Source: Caulobacter soli (GTDB lineage Bacteria; Pseudomonadota; Alphaproteobacteria; Caulobacterales; Caulobacteraceae). From it: 64,000 nucleotides of DNA. This document shows positions 17,670 through 25,180 of this stretch, one piece after another. Numbering within the stretch: the stretch's first letter is position 1; the number at the start of each line of letters is the position of its first letter. Both the position numbers and the translations under genes were made by a program. The stretch is taken from the NCBI RefSeq assembly GCF_011045195.1, contig NZ_CP049199.1, positions 496,001-560,000 of the forward strand. The letters are read 5' to 3'. A model generated the notes under the pieces. It did not search any database. It was not told where the DNA came from and was given only the letters and a program-made list of their open reading frames with translations.

Positions 17670-18313
17670 AGACCCTGTGGCGAAGCGCGGCGGCGACCCT
17701 GGTCTGGCTGGGCGTGCTGATCCAGTTCTGGCTGATGGTCCACGGTCGCCCGCCGGCCGAGGCCGCCCACGCGATCGTCAAGTTCTTCAGCTTCTTCACG
17801 GTGCTCAGCAACATCGCGGTCGGGACCGTGCTGGCCGCGCCGCTCCTGGCGGCGGACCGGCCGTTGGGGCGATGGGCGGAGAGGGCCGGCGCGCGGGTGG
17901 CGATCGGCGTCTATATCGCGATCACGGCGGGCATCTATCACACCCTGCTGGCGGGGCTGTGGCGGCCCACCGGCCTGCAGCTGTTGGCCGACGTCCTGCT
18001 GCATAGCGTGACGCCGGCCCTGTTCCTGGCCGACTTCCTGGCTTTTCCGCCGCGCGAAACCGCCAAATGGGGCTCGGCCTGGAAGGCGCTGGTCTTTCCC
18101 CTGGCCTACGGCGCCTGGACGTTGATCCATGGCGCGGCGACGGGCTTCTACCCCTATCCGTTCCTCGACGTCGGCAAGCGCGGCTATGGCCCGGTGCTGG
18201 TGACGATGCTGATCATGGGCGCGGGCTTCTACGCCGTGACCCTGGCCTTGACCGGCCTGCAGCATCTGCAACGGCGGCTGACGCGGAAGGCGCGAGCGCC
18301 TATATCGGCCTGA
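17666..18313 (+). CDS. Pr6Pr-type membrane protein
   Basis: A 215-residue protein with about six membrane segments. The motif FFSFFTVLSNIAVGTVLA in the second helix region and YGAWTLIHGAATGFYPYPFLD near the C-terminus are characteristic of the Pr6Pr (FAR-17a/AIG1-like) group. The function is unknown. Translation is coupled to the MmcQ gene through the ATGA overlap. Confidence 0.8.
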   Translation: MKTLWRSAAATLVWLGVLIQFWLMVHGRPPAEAAHAIVKFFSFFTVLSNIAVGTVLAAPLLAADRPLGRWAERAGARVAIGVYIAITAGIYHTLLAGLWRPTGLQLLADVLLHSVTPALFLADFLAFPPRETAKWGSAWKALVFPLAYGAWTLIHGAATGFYPYPFLDVGKRGYGPVLVTMLIMGAGFYAVTLALTGLQHLQRRLTRKARAPISA

Positions 18314-18345
18314 CCGTTTCGTCCCTCCCGCCTGGAAGATCCGCC

Positions 18346-19185
18346 ATGCCTCATTCCATCCCCGACATCCGCGCGGGCGACGTGACCATGCCGGTCATCG
18401 GCGTGGGCACCTGGCAGCTGGAGGGCGGCGTCGCCCAGTCGGTGGTCGAGCAGGCCCTGGAGCTGGGCTATCGCCACATCGACACCGCCCAGGCCTATCG
18501 CAACGAACAGGACGTCGGCGCGGCCCTGGCGGCCACCGGCGTGCCGCGCGACGAGATCTTCCTGACCACCAAGGTCTGGGTCGACCAGTTCGCCCAAGGT
18601 GATCTGCAGCGCTCGGTCGAGGCCAGCCTCAAGCGCCTGAAGGCCCCGCAGGTCGACCTGCTGCTGCTGCACTGGCCCAAGCCCAAGCCGGCCCTGGCCG
18701 AGACCATGGCGGCGCTGAACGACGTCCACGCCCGCGGCCTGACCCGCGCCATCGGCCTGTCGAACTTCCCGTCGGCCCTGATGGCCAAGGCCCAGGCGGC
18801 CTCGGAGGCGCCGATCGCCACCAACCAGGTCGAATACCATCCCTACCTGTCGCAGAAGACGGTGATCGCCAAGGCCAAGGCGATGGGCTCGACGATCACC
18901 GCCTGGTCGCCCCTGGCCCAGGGCAAGGTGGCCGACGACCCGGTGCTGATCGAGATCGGCGAGGCCCACGGCAAGACCCCCGGCCAGGTCACCCTGCGCT
19001 GGCAGGTCCAGCAACGCGTCGCCACCATCCCGCGCAGCCGCAACCCGGCGCGGCTGGCCGAGAACTTCGACATCTTCGACTTCGCCCTGTCGGACGCCGA
19101 GATGGCCCGGATCTTCGCCCTGGCGTCGCCGGACGGGCGGCTTGGGCCGTGGCTGGATCCGGCGTTCGAGTGGGATGTGGACTAA
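18346..19185 (+). CDS. Aldo/keto reductase (2,5-diketogluconate reductase-like)
   Basis: A 279-residue NADPH-dependent reductase of the AKR TIM-barrel family. The catalytic tetrad is visible as Asp46, Tyr51, Lys76 and His109 (HIDTAQAY, TTKVW, LLHWP). The C-terminal IPRSRNPARLAENFDIFDF is the nucleotide-binding region. The closest style is DkgB, but natural substrates of this class are broad (aldehydes, methylglyoxal). It is probably transcribed with or just after the Pr6Pr gene, 32 bp away. Confidence 0.9.
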   Translation: MPHSIPDIRAGDVTMPVIGVGTWQLEGGVAQSVVEQALELGYRHIDTAQAYRNEQDVGAALAATGVPRDEIFLTTKVWVDQFAQGDLQRSVEASLKRLKAPQVDLLLLHWPKPKPALAETMAALNDVHARGLTRAIGLSNFPSALMAKAQAASEAPIATNQVEYHPYLSQKTVIAKAKAMGSTITAWSPLAQGKVADDPVLIEIGEAHGKTPGQVTLRWQVQQRVATIPRSRNPARLAENFDIFDFALSDAEMARIFALASPDGRLGPWLDPAFEWDVD

Positions 19186-19188
19186 GGA

Positions 19189-19324
19189 CCCTCCCCCTGT
19201 GGGGGAGGCGATCGCGCAGCGATCGGTGGGGGGAGATCTGGGATCGCTGATCCAGGCTATGGCTGTCGGCCTATTAATCCCCCCACCGTCGGCTTCGCCG
19301 ACACCTCCCCCATAGGGGGAGGAT
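19189..19324. repeat. Paired palindromic repeat (CTCCCCC family)
   Basis: The left unit carries CTCCCCCTGTGGGGGAG and the stem CGATCGCGCAGCGATCG. The right unit carries GTCGGCTTCGCCGAC and the C/G runs. The two inner-stem types seen at 10.9 and 42.5 kb are here in swapped order. It lies between convergent genes and abuts the PPK2 stop. Confidence 0.85.
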
Positions 19325-20086
19325 TTACTTCGCCAGCCGCCCGTCCTTCAGCGCCGTCGGCTCGAACTTGAAGATCACTTCCGGGTCGGGCTTGGCGATC
19401 CCCTTCAGCAGCTTCTTGGGCGCGGAGACGTGCAACAGCCAGCGCAGGATGTTGATCCGCGCGGCCTTCTTGTGGTTGGCCCGCACGCAGACCCAGGGGG
19501 CCGGCGTGGAGTGGGTGCGCATCAGCATCTCGTCGCGGGCGGCCGAATAGTCGTCCCACTTGGCCTGGGCCACGGCGTCCAGGTCGCTGACCTTGAAGGC
19601 CTTCAACGGCTCCTCGCGGCGGGCCTTCAGGCGTTCGGCCTGGGTTTCCTGGTCGATGTCGAGCCAGAACTTGGTCATCTTGACCCCGTTCTCGACCAGC
19701 ATCAGCTCGAAGGCCGGCACGTCGCGCAGGAACTGCTCCTGCTCGTGCGGGGTGGAGAAGCCCATCACCCGCTCGACCCCGGCGCGGTTGTACCAGGAGC
19801 GGTTGAAGACCACGGCCTGGCCGGCGGCGGGCAGGTGGCGGACATAGCGCTGGAAGTACCATTCGCTGCGTTCGTGGTCGCTGGGGGCGGGCAGGGAGAT
19901 CACCTGGGTGGCGCGGCGGTGGGCGTGCTCGGTCAGGCGGGCGATGGCCCCGTCCTTGCCGGCGGCGTCGCGGCCCTCGAAGATCGTGACGGTCTTCCAG
20001 CCTTCCTTGATGGCCTGGCGCTGCAGGCCGATCATCGCCAGCTGCAGGTCGCGCAGTTCGGCTTCGTAGTCTTCAAGCTTGCTCAT
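19325..20086 (-). CDS. ppk2: Polyphosphate kinase 2 (PPK2 family)
   Basis: A 253-residue cytoplasmic kinase that uses polyphosphate to phosphorylate nucleotides. Walker A FEGRDAAGKDG is at residues 36-46, followed by RATQVISLPAPSDHERSEWYFQRY, FNRSWYNRAGVERVMGF and KFWLDIDQETQAERLKAR, all standard PPK2 blocks. The single-domain length fits class I or III enzymes (ADP or AMP/ADP phosphorylation); the exact class cannot be fixed by eye. It is divergent from rsmE. Confidence 0.93.
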   Translation of the reverse strand: MSKLEDYEAELRDLQLAMIGLQRQAIKEGWKTVTIFEGRDAAGKDGAIARLTEHAHRRATQVISLPAPSDHERSEWYFQRYVRHLPAAGQAVVFNRSWYNRAGVERVMGFSTPHEQEQFLRDVPAFELMLVENGVKMTKFWLDIDQETQAERLKARREEPLKAFKVSDLDAVAQAKWDDYSAARDEMLMRTHSTPAPWVCVRANHKKAARINILRWLLHVSAPKKLLKGIAKPDPEVIFKFEPTALKDGRLAK

Positions 20087-20132
20087 TCTTGGAGCCTACC
20101 CCCGTCTGGTCCAGTTGCGCTAGAAGAGCGGC

Positions 20133-20849
20133 ATGATCCGTCTTTTCGTTCCCCACCCCCTCAAGGCCGGCGCCGGCGTCGCGCCCACGGTCGACCAGTC
20201 GCGCTACCTGACCGCCGTGATGCGGCTCAATGTCGGTGACGAGATCCTGGTGTTCAACGGCCAGGACGGCGAGTGGCGCTGCAGCCTGACCGAGGCGGGC
20301 AAGCGCGGCTGCCTGCTGCGGGCCGAGGAACAGACCCGGCCCCAGGCCCATGGTCCCGATCTCGACCTGGTGGTCGCCATGGTCAAGCGCGGCCGGGTCG
20401 AGACCATCGTCGAGAAGGCCGCCGAGCTGGGCGCGCGCCGCGTGCGCCTGACCCAGACCCGGCGAACCAATGTCGACTTCCTCAAGCTGGGCCGCCTGGA
20501 CGCCATCGCCATCGAGGCGGCCGAACAGACCGGCCGCCTGGATGTGCCGGCCGTCGACGACCCGATGAAGCTGGACAAGATCCTGGATGGCTGGGAGCCC
20601 GAGCGGCGGCTGGTCTTCTGCGACGAGGCCGGCGACGCCAAGCCGATGATCGAGGCCCTGGCCGACACCTCGGCGCCGGCCGCCATCCTGATCGGTCCCG
20701 AAGGCGGCTTCGCCCCCGAGGAACGCGAGCGCCTGCGGTCGCTGCCCTTCGTGATCCCGGTCTCGCTGGGTCCCCGCATCCTGCGCGCCGACACCGCCGC
20801 CATCGCCGCCATGACCCTGTGGCAGGCGGCGGCCGGCGACTGGCGCTAG
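20133..20849 (+). CDS. rsmE: 16S rRNA (uracil-1498-N3)-methyltransferase
   Basis: A 238-residue SPOUT-class enzyme that methylates U1498 of 16S rRNA. It has an N-terminal PUA-like domain (RYLTAVMRLNVGDEILVFNG) and the C-terminal knot with LIGPEGGFAPEE near residue 187 and SLGPRILRADTAAIAAM. The gene is followed 16 bp later by the GH43 gene on the same strand. In many alphaproteobacteria rsmE precedes the glutamate-cysteine ligase gene, so GH43 here looks inserted between rsmE and gshA. Confidence 0.95.
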   Translation: MIRLFVPHPLKAGAGVAPTVDQSRYLTAVMRLNVGDEILVFNGQDGEWRCSLTEAGKRGCLLRAEEQTRPQAHGPDLDLVVAMVKRGRVETIVEKAAELGARRVRLTQTRRTNVDFLKLGRLDAIAIEAAEQTGRLDVPAVDDPMKLDKILDGWEPERRLVFCDEAGDAKPMIEALADTSAPAAILIGPEGGFAPEERERLRSLPFVIPVSLGPRILRADTAAIAAMTLWQAAAGDWR

Positions 20850-20865
20850 AGCTCAGGAGACCCGC

Positions 20866-22515
20866 ATGGCCCGTTCCCGCCGCGAGGCGTTGCTGCTCGG
20901 CCTGGCCTCGGCCGGAGGCTTGGCCGCGCCAGCCCAGAGCGCATCCCGTACGCCGATCGCCAAGACCGGGCGGCCGGGCGTCGAGGGCCAGAGGCGGGCG
21001 GATCTGGGCGATGGTTCCTACCTGAACCCGGTGCTGTCGGGGGATCGGCCCGATCCCAACATCCTCAAGGACGGCGACGACTACTACGCGGTGTTCTCGT
21101 CGTTTCTCTACTATCCGGGGGCGGTGGTCTGGCGCTCGCGCGACCTGGTCAACTGGACGCCGGTGGGCCCTGCTCTGAAGACGCCGCTGGGTTCGGTCTG
21201 GGCGCTGGACATCGCCAAGCACGACGGGCGCTATTTCATCTATATTCCAGTCCTGGTCGCCAGCTCGGCCGAGGGCCTGCCCTTCAAGCTCTATGTGGTC
21301 CACGCCGACAGCATGGACGGCCCGTGGAGCGAGCCCGTCGACATGGGGATCGACGGCTACATCGACCCTGGCCACGCCGTGGGCGAGGACGGCCGACGCT
21401 ATCTGTTCCTCAACGACGGGCATCGCGCGCCGATCACGGCGGATGGCCTGCGCGGCGACGGGCCGGTCGAGAAGGTCTATGGCGGCTGGCCGATTCCCGA
21501 CGACTGGGTGATCGAGGCCTTCGCGCCCGAGGGACCCAAGATCCTGCGCCGCGGCGGCTGGTTCTACCTGTTCTCCGGCCAGGGCGGCACGGCCGGACCG
21601 CCGACCAGCCACATGGTCGTGGTGGCGCGATCCCGCTCGATCCATGGGCCATGGGAGAACTGTCCGCACAATCCGATCATCCGCACCACCAGCATCGACG
21701 AGCCGTGGTGGTCGCGCGGTCACGCCACCCCGATCCAGGGACCGGCCGGCGACTGGTGGTTCGCCTATCACGGCTACGAGAACGGCTTTCGCACCTTGGG
21801 ACGCCAGATGTTGCTGGCGCCGTTCGAATGGACCGCCGACGGTTGGCCCAAGGCCCTGGGCGGTGACCTCTCCCGACCTCTGCCCAAGCCCAAGGGCGCG
21901 TCCATGGACAAGGTCGCGGACCAGCGCGGCGTGGCGCTGTCGGACGATCTTCGCCGCGACGTCCTGGGCGCGAAGCTGGCCTTTTACGCGCCGGCGGACG
22001 GCTATCTGGAACGGGCGCGCTTTGGCGACGACGGCCTGGTCCTGGAGGGCCAGGGCAAGGGTCCGGCGGACTCCTCGCCCCTGGCCTTCATCGCTGGAGA
22101 CCGGTCGTATGAAGTCACGATCGATCTCGAGATCCAGGGCGCCGGCCAGGGCGGCCTGCTGCTGTTCTATAACGACAAGCTCTTCTGCGGCGTGGGCGCC
22201 GAAGCCGGCAGGCTGCGCGCCTACAAGATGGGCGTCGAGCAGACCTATCCGTCGCCCGGTGCGATGGAAGGCCGGCGCCTGACCCTGCGCGTGGTCAATG
22301 ACGAGAACGTCGCCAGCTTCTTTATTCGCCAGGGCGACGGGGCCTGGCGCCGGATCGTCTCGTACGAGGTCGCCGGCTATAACCACAACATGGCCGACGG
22401 CTTCGTCAGCTTGCGGCCGGCGCTGTTCGCCTCGGGCGAGGGCCGCACCGTCTTCCGGTCGCTGTCGTACAGGGCGCTGGAGCGCGGGGCGAAAGTCGTG
22501 TCGCGGCGGACCTGA
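20866..22515 (+). CDS. Glycoside hydrolase family 43 protein, exported
   Basis: A 549-residue five-bladed propeller glycosidase (beta-xylosidase/arabinofuranosidase type) with a C-terminal concanavalin-like domain from about residue 350. The N-terminus has a twin-arginine-like signal (RSRREALLLGLASAGGLA). The propeller starts RPDPNILKDGDDYYAVFSS, whose Asp near 62 is the likely base. The other acidic residues are in YIDPGHAVGEDGRRY and WVIEAFAPEGPKI. It would release pentoses from plant polysaccharide fragments in the periplasm, in line with the plant-polymer scavenging habits of this group. Confidence 0.9.
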   Translation: MARSRREALLLGLASAGGLAAPAQSASRTPIAKTGRPGVEGQRRADLGDGSYLNPVLSGDRPDPNILKDGDDYYAVFSSFLYYPGAVVWRSRDLVNWTPVGPALKTPLGSVWALDIAKHDGRYFIYIPVLVASSAEGLPFKLYVVHADSMDGPWSEPVDMGIDGYIDPGHAVGEDGRRYLFLNDGHRAPITADGLRGDGPVEKVYGGWPIPDDWVIEAFAPEGPKILRRGGWFYLFSGQGGTAGPPTSHMVVVARSRSIHGPWENCPHNPIIRTTSIDEPWWSRGHATPIQGPAGDWWFAYHGYENGFRTLGRQMLLAPFEWTADGWPKALGGDLSRPLPKPKGASMDKVADQRGVALSDDLRRDVLGAKLAFYAPADGYLERARFGDDGLVLEGQGKGPADSSPLAFIAGDRSYEVTIDLEIQGAGQGGLLLFYNDKLFCGVGAEAGRLRAYKMGVEQTYPSPGAMEGRRLTLRVVNDENVASFFIRQGDGAWRRIVSYEVAGYNHNMADGFVSLRPALFASGEGRTVFRSLSYRALERGAKVVSRRT

Positions 22516-22666
22516 CGGCGAAACCAAAACTCCGTCTGTTGCGAAAGGCTGGGCGGGGCCCTTGAGGTTCGCTAAGAAAACGCCCAACTGCGCAGCACGA
22601 CAGTTCGCGGGCGGGTCGGAGGGCGACGCCCTCCCTTCTTGATGCGTGTTTTGGGAGGGATGGCCG

Positions 22667-24025
22667 ATGGCCGAAGCCGTGAGCCAGGAGCGTCCGCTGA
22701 CGCTCGACGATCTGACCGCCTATTTCGCCGCCGGCTCCAAGCCCAAGGACCAGTTCCGCGTCGGCGCCGAGCACGAGAAGTTCGGCTTCTACCTGAAAGA
22801 CCATTCGCCCGTTCCCTACGAGGGCGACAAGGGCGTGCACGCTCTGCTGACCGGCCTGCAGCGTTTCGGCTGGAAGCCCGTGATGGAAGGCCCGACGATC
22901 ATCGGGCTGGAGCGCAACGGCGCCAATGTCAGCCTGGAGCCGGGCGGCCAGTTCGAGCTGTCGGGCGCGCCGCTCAAGACCATGCACGACATCTGCGAGG
23001 AGACCGGCCAGCACCTGGACGAGGTCAAGACCGTGGCCGACGAGTTGGGCCTGGGTTTCCTGGGCCTGGGCTTCTCGCCGGTCTGGAAGCGCGAGGACGT
23101 GCCGGTCATGCCCAAGGGCCGGTACGTGATCATGCGCAACTACATGCCCAAGGTCGGCGGCCTGGGCCTGGACATGATGCTGCGCACCTGCACGGTGCAG
23201 GCCAATCTCGACTTCTCAAGCGAAGCCGACATGGTCGCCAAGTTCCGCATGAGCCTGGCCCTGCAGCCCATCGCCACGGCGCTGTTCGCCAATTCGCCGT
23301 TCACCGAGGGCAAGCCCAACGGCTTCCTGTCGGCCCGCGCCAACGTCTGGACCGACACCGACGCCGACCGCACCGGCCTGCTGGACTTCGTGTTCGAGGA
23401 CGGCTTCGATTTCGAGCGTTACGCCCGCTACGCCCTGGACGTGCCGATGTATTTCGCCAAGCGCGGCGACAAATACATCGACCTGGCCGGCCGCAATTTC
23501 CGCGACTTCATCGACGGCAAGATCCCCGAGCTGCCGGGCGAGCACGCCTCGATCAAGGACTGGGCCGACCACACCACCACCCTGTTCCCCGAAGTCCGCC
23601 TGAAGACCTATCTGGAAATGCGCGGCGCCGACGCCGGGCCGTGGAGCCGCCTCTGCGCCCTGCCGGCCTTGTGGACCGGCGTGTTCTACGACGACGCGGC
23701 CCTGGCCGCGGCCTGGGACCTCTGCAAGCACTGGACGGCCGAGGATCGCGCCGGCCTGCGCCGCGACGTGCCGAAGCTGGGTCTGAAGGCCCAGGTGGCG
23801 GGCCGCTCGGCCCAGGACGTGGCCAAGGACTTCGTCGCCATCGCCAAGCAGGGCCTGAAGGCCCGCGCCCATCTGAACGGCGGCTTCCTGGACGAGACGA
23901 TCTATCTGGGCGACCTGGAAGAGATCGCCGACAGCGGGATCACGCCCGCCGAACGGCTTCTGGCGCTCTATAACGGCGCGTGGAATGGCGACATCAACCG
24001 GGTGTTCGAGGACTTCGCCTACTGA
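22667..24025 (+). CDS. gshA: Glutamate-cysteine ligase (plant/alphaproteobacterial type)
   Basis: A 452-residue ATP-dependent ligase making gamma-glutamylcysteine, the first step of glutathione synthesis. Motifs: FRVGAEHEKFGFY near residue 30, NVSLEPGGQFELSG, MRNYMPKVGGLGLDMMLRTCTVQ and the C-terminal ARAHLNGGFLDE. The ATG at 22667 is used; an overlapping ATG at 22660 is out of frame. A small GC hairpin (about 22618-22636) lies in the leader. GloB, GFA and gamma-glutamyltransferase elsewhere in the window also act on glutathione. Confidence 0.95.
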   Translation: MAEAVSQERPLTLDDLTAYFAAGSKPKDQFRVGAEHEKFGFYLKDHSPVPYEGDKGVHALLTGLQRFGWKPVMEGPTIIGLERNGANVSLEPGGQFELSGAPLKTMHDICEETGQHLDEVKTVADELGLGFLGLGFSPVWKREDVPVMPKGRYVIMRNYMPKVGGLGLDMMLRTCTVQANLDFSSEADMVAKFRMSLALQPIATALFANSPFTEGKPNGFLSARANVWTDTDADRTGLLDFVFEDGFDFERYARYALDVPMYFAKRGDKYIDLAGRNFRDFIDGKIPELPGEHASIKDWADHTTTLFPEVRLKTYLEMRGADAGPWSRLCALPALWTGVFYDDAALAAAWDLCKHWTAEDRAGLRRDVPKLGLKAQVAGRSAQDVAKDFVAIAKQGLKARAHLNGGFLDETIYLGDLEEIADSGITPAERLLALYNGAWNGDINRVFEDFAY

Positions 24026-24060
24026 GGTCTATCGACATTCAAAGGCCGTGCATGGCCCTT

Positions 24061-24138
24061 GTCCTTCGACAAGCTCAGGATGAGGACCATTTATAGGCTT
24101 CGGCATTCGGAAACCTCATCCTGAGCTTGTCGAAGGAC
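24061..24138. repeat. Inverted repeat (CTCATCCTGAG family)
   Basis: Perfect 25-bp arms at 24061-24085 and 24114-24138 contain GTCCTTCGACAAGCTCAGGA and its complement, flanking an AT-richer 28-base loop. Outer GACATTC/GAATGTC sequences extend the symmetry. It lies between convergent genes. Confidence 0.85.
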
Positions 24139-24175
24139 GAGGTTTTCGCTTCCCAACGCTGAATGTCGGCACGCC

Positions 24176-24328
24176 CTAGAAGATCGCGCGAACCGTCGCG
24201 ATGATCCCGACCCAGGCCAGCAGGCTGGCCGCCACGGCGGCGAGCCGGCCCCAGGCCAGTTTCGACCGCGCCGGACGCGCTGCGCGCGAGGGCGGATGCA
24301 AACGGGAATCATAACCGACGTAAGCCAC
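24176..24328 (-). CDS. Small single-span membrane protein
   Basis: A 50-residue protein starting with GTG at 24328, preceded by GGGAGAAAC as ribosome binding site. A basic N-terminal half (YDSRLHPPSRAARPARSK) is followed by one hydrophobic helix (LAAVAASLLAWVGIIATV), giving an N-in topology. No family is recognised. A CtrA-like box lies about 75 bp upstream. The longer ATG reading at 24385 lacks a good ribosome site. Confidence 0.6.
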   Translation of the reverse strand: MAYVGYDSRLHPPSRAARPARSKLAWGRLAAVAASLLAWVGIIATVRAIF

Positions 24329-24401
24329 GACGTTTCTCCCTGGACGCCTCTCTGACGGAGGCCTCGCGCTCGGCGCTGCGGTCATTGCAGCGCTTGAAAG
24401 G

Positions 24402-24416
24402 TTAACGAAAGCTTTA
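24402..24416 (-). promoter_or_regulatory. Candidate CtrA box
   Basis: On the minus strand the sequence is TAAA, seven bases, TTAAC, which differs by one base from the CtrA consensus TTAA-N7-TTAAC. It stands out in a GC-rich context. It lies about 75 bp upstream of the small membrane-protein start at 24328, a plausible promoter position. CtrA is the master cell-cycle regulator of Caulobacterales. Confidence 0.45.
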
Positions 24417-24442
24417 CACTCTAGGTAGAGGGAAAACGGGCT

Positions 24443-24997
24443 TCAGATCGATCCGGTTCCCTCATAGGGCTTGGCGACGGGCGGGGGCCCCTCTTCGCGG
24501 AAGTCGTCGCCTTCCCAGGCCTCGTCGTCCGGCATCGAGACGTTGGACGCCCAATGCTCGGCCTGGCTGGAGCCCGAACCGCTGTCGGTGTGCCGGACCA
24601 CCTCGTTGACGTCGACCGCGCGGGTCTCGGCCGCGGTCAGTCCGGCGCGCTTGAAGTCCACGTGCTCGGGATAGAAGGCCAGGCGGCCGGCGATCTGGCT
24701 GACGCCGGGCAGCGGGGCCTCGTACGACCACACCGCGTTCTCGATGATCCGGGCGTCGCGATGGATCGTGTAGTAGCTGGCCTGGCCCTTGTAGGGACAG
24801 TGGGTGACCTTGTCGGTCTTCTGCAGGAAGTCCATGGCCACGTCCGAGCGCGGGAAGTAGCGCACCGGGGCGTAGTCGGCCTCCTTGAGCACCAGCACGT
24901 CGCCGCTGTCGGCGATCTCGTGGCCCTCGAAAAGCACTTCCACCCGTCCGTCTTCGCGCGAGCAGGTGATGGGATGGTCCTGAGTGGGGTCGGTCAT
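24443..24997 (-). CDS. DUF427 domain protein
   Basis: A 184-residue soluble protein with the DUF427 core: RVEVLFEGHEIADSGDVLVLKE, ARYFPRSDV-like VRYFPRSDVAMDFL, HCPYKGQASYYTI, NAVWSYEAPLPGVSQIAGRLAFYPEHVDF. The C-terminal roughly 55 residues are acidic and Ser/Gly-rich, beyond the usual domain. The function is unknown. ATG 24997 is chosen, with a GGGAGA ribosome site upstream. It is divergent from the POT transporter. Confidence 0.88.
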   Translation of the reverse strand: MTDPTQDHPITCSREDGRVEVLFEGHEIADSGDVLVLKEADYAPVRYFPRSDVAMDFLQKTDKVTHCPYKGQASYYTIHRDARIIENAVWSYEAPLPGVSQIAGRLAFYPEHVDFKRAGLTAAETRAVDVNEVVRHTDSGSGSSQAEHWASNVSMPDDEAWEGDDFREEGPPPVAKPYEGTGSI

Positions 24998-25103
24998 GAT
25001 AAATCTCCCGCCTGAGTGGGCGTCGCCTAGGAAACGCGCGGAGAGGGAGCGCGGCTCCGAAGCGGCAAGCCATTGCTTGTGAAACCCAAAGCCCCGTGAT
25101 CTT

Positions 25104-25122
25104 CTCCCCGCCAATTGGGGAG
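25104..25122. repeat. Short single palindrome resembling a CTCCCC repeat unit
   Basis: CTCCCC and GGGGAG flank a seven-base centre (GCCAATT) and sit within the divergent intergenic region before the POT transporter. This may be a remnant of the paired family. It is weak because the arms are only six bases. Confidence 0.35.
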
Positions 25123-25180
25123 GGGAGGGCGAAACCACCTGCTGGTCGCCCGCGCCGCTTGTACGTTTCAAGGTTCGTGA

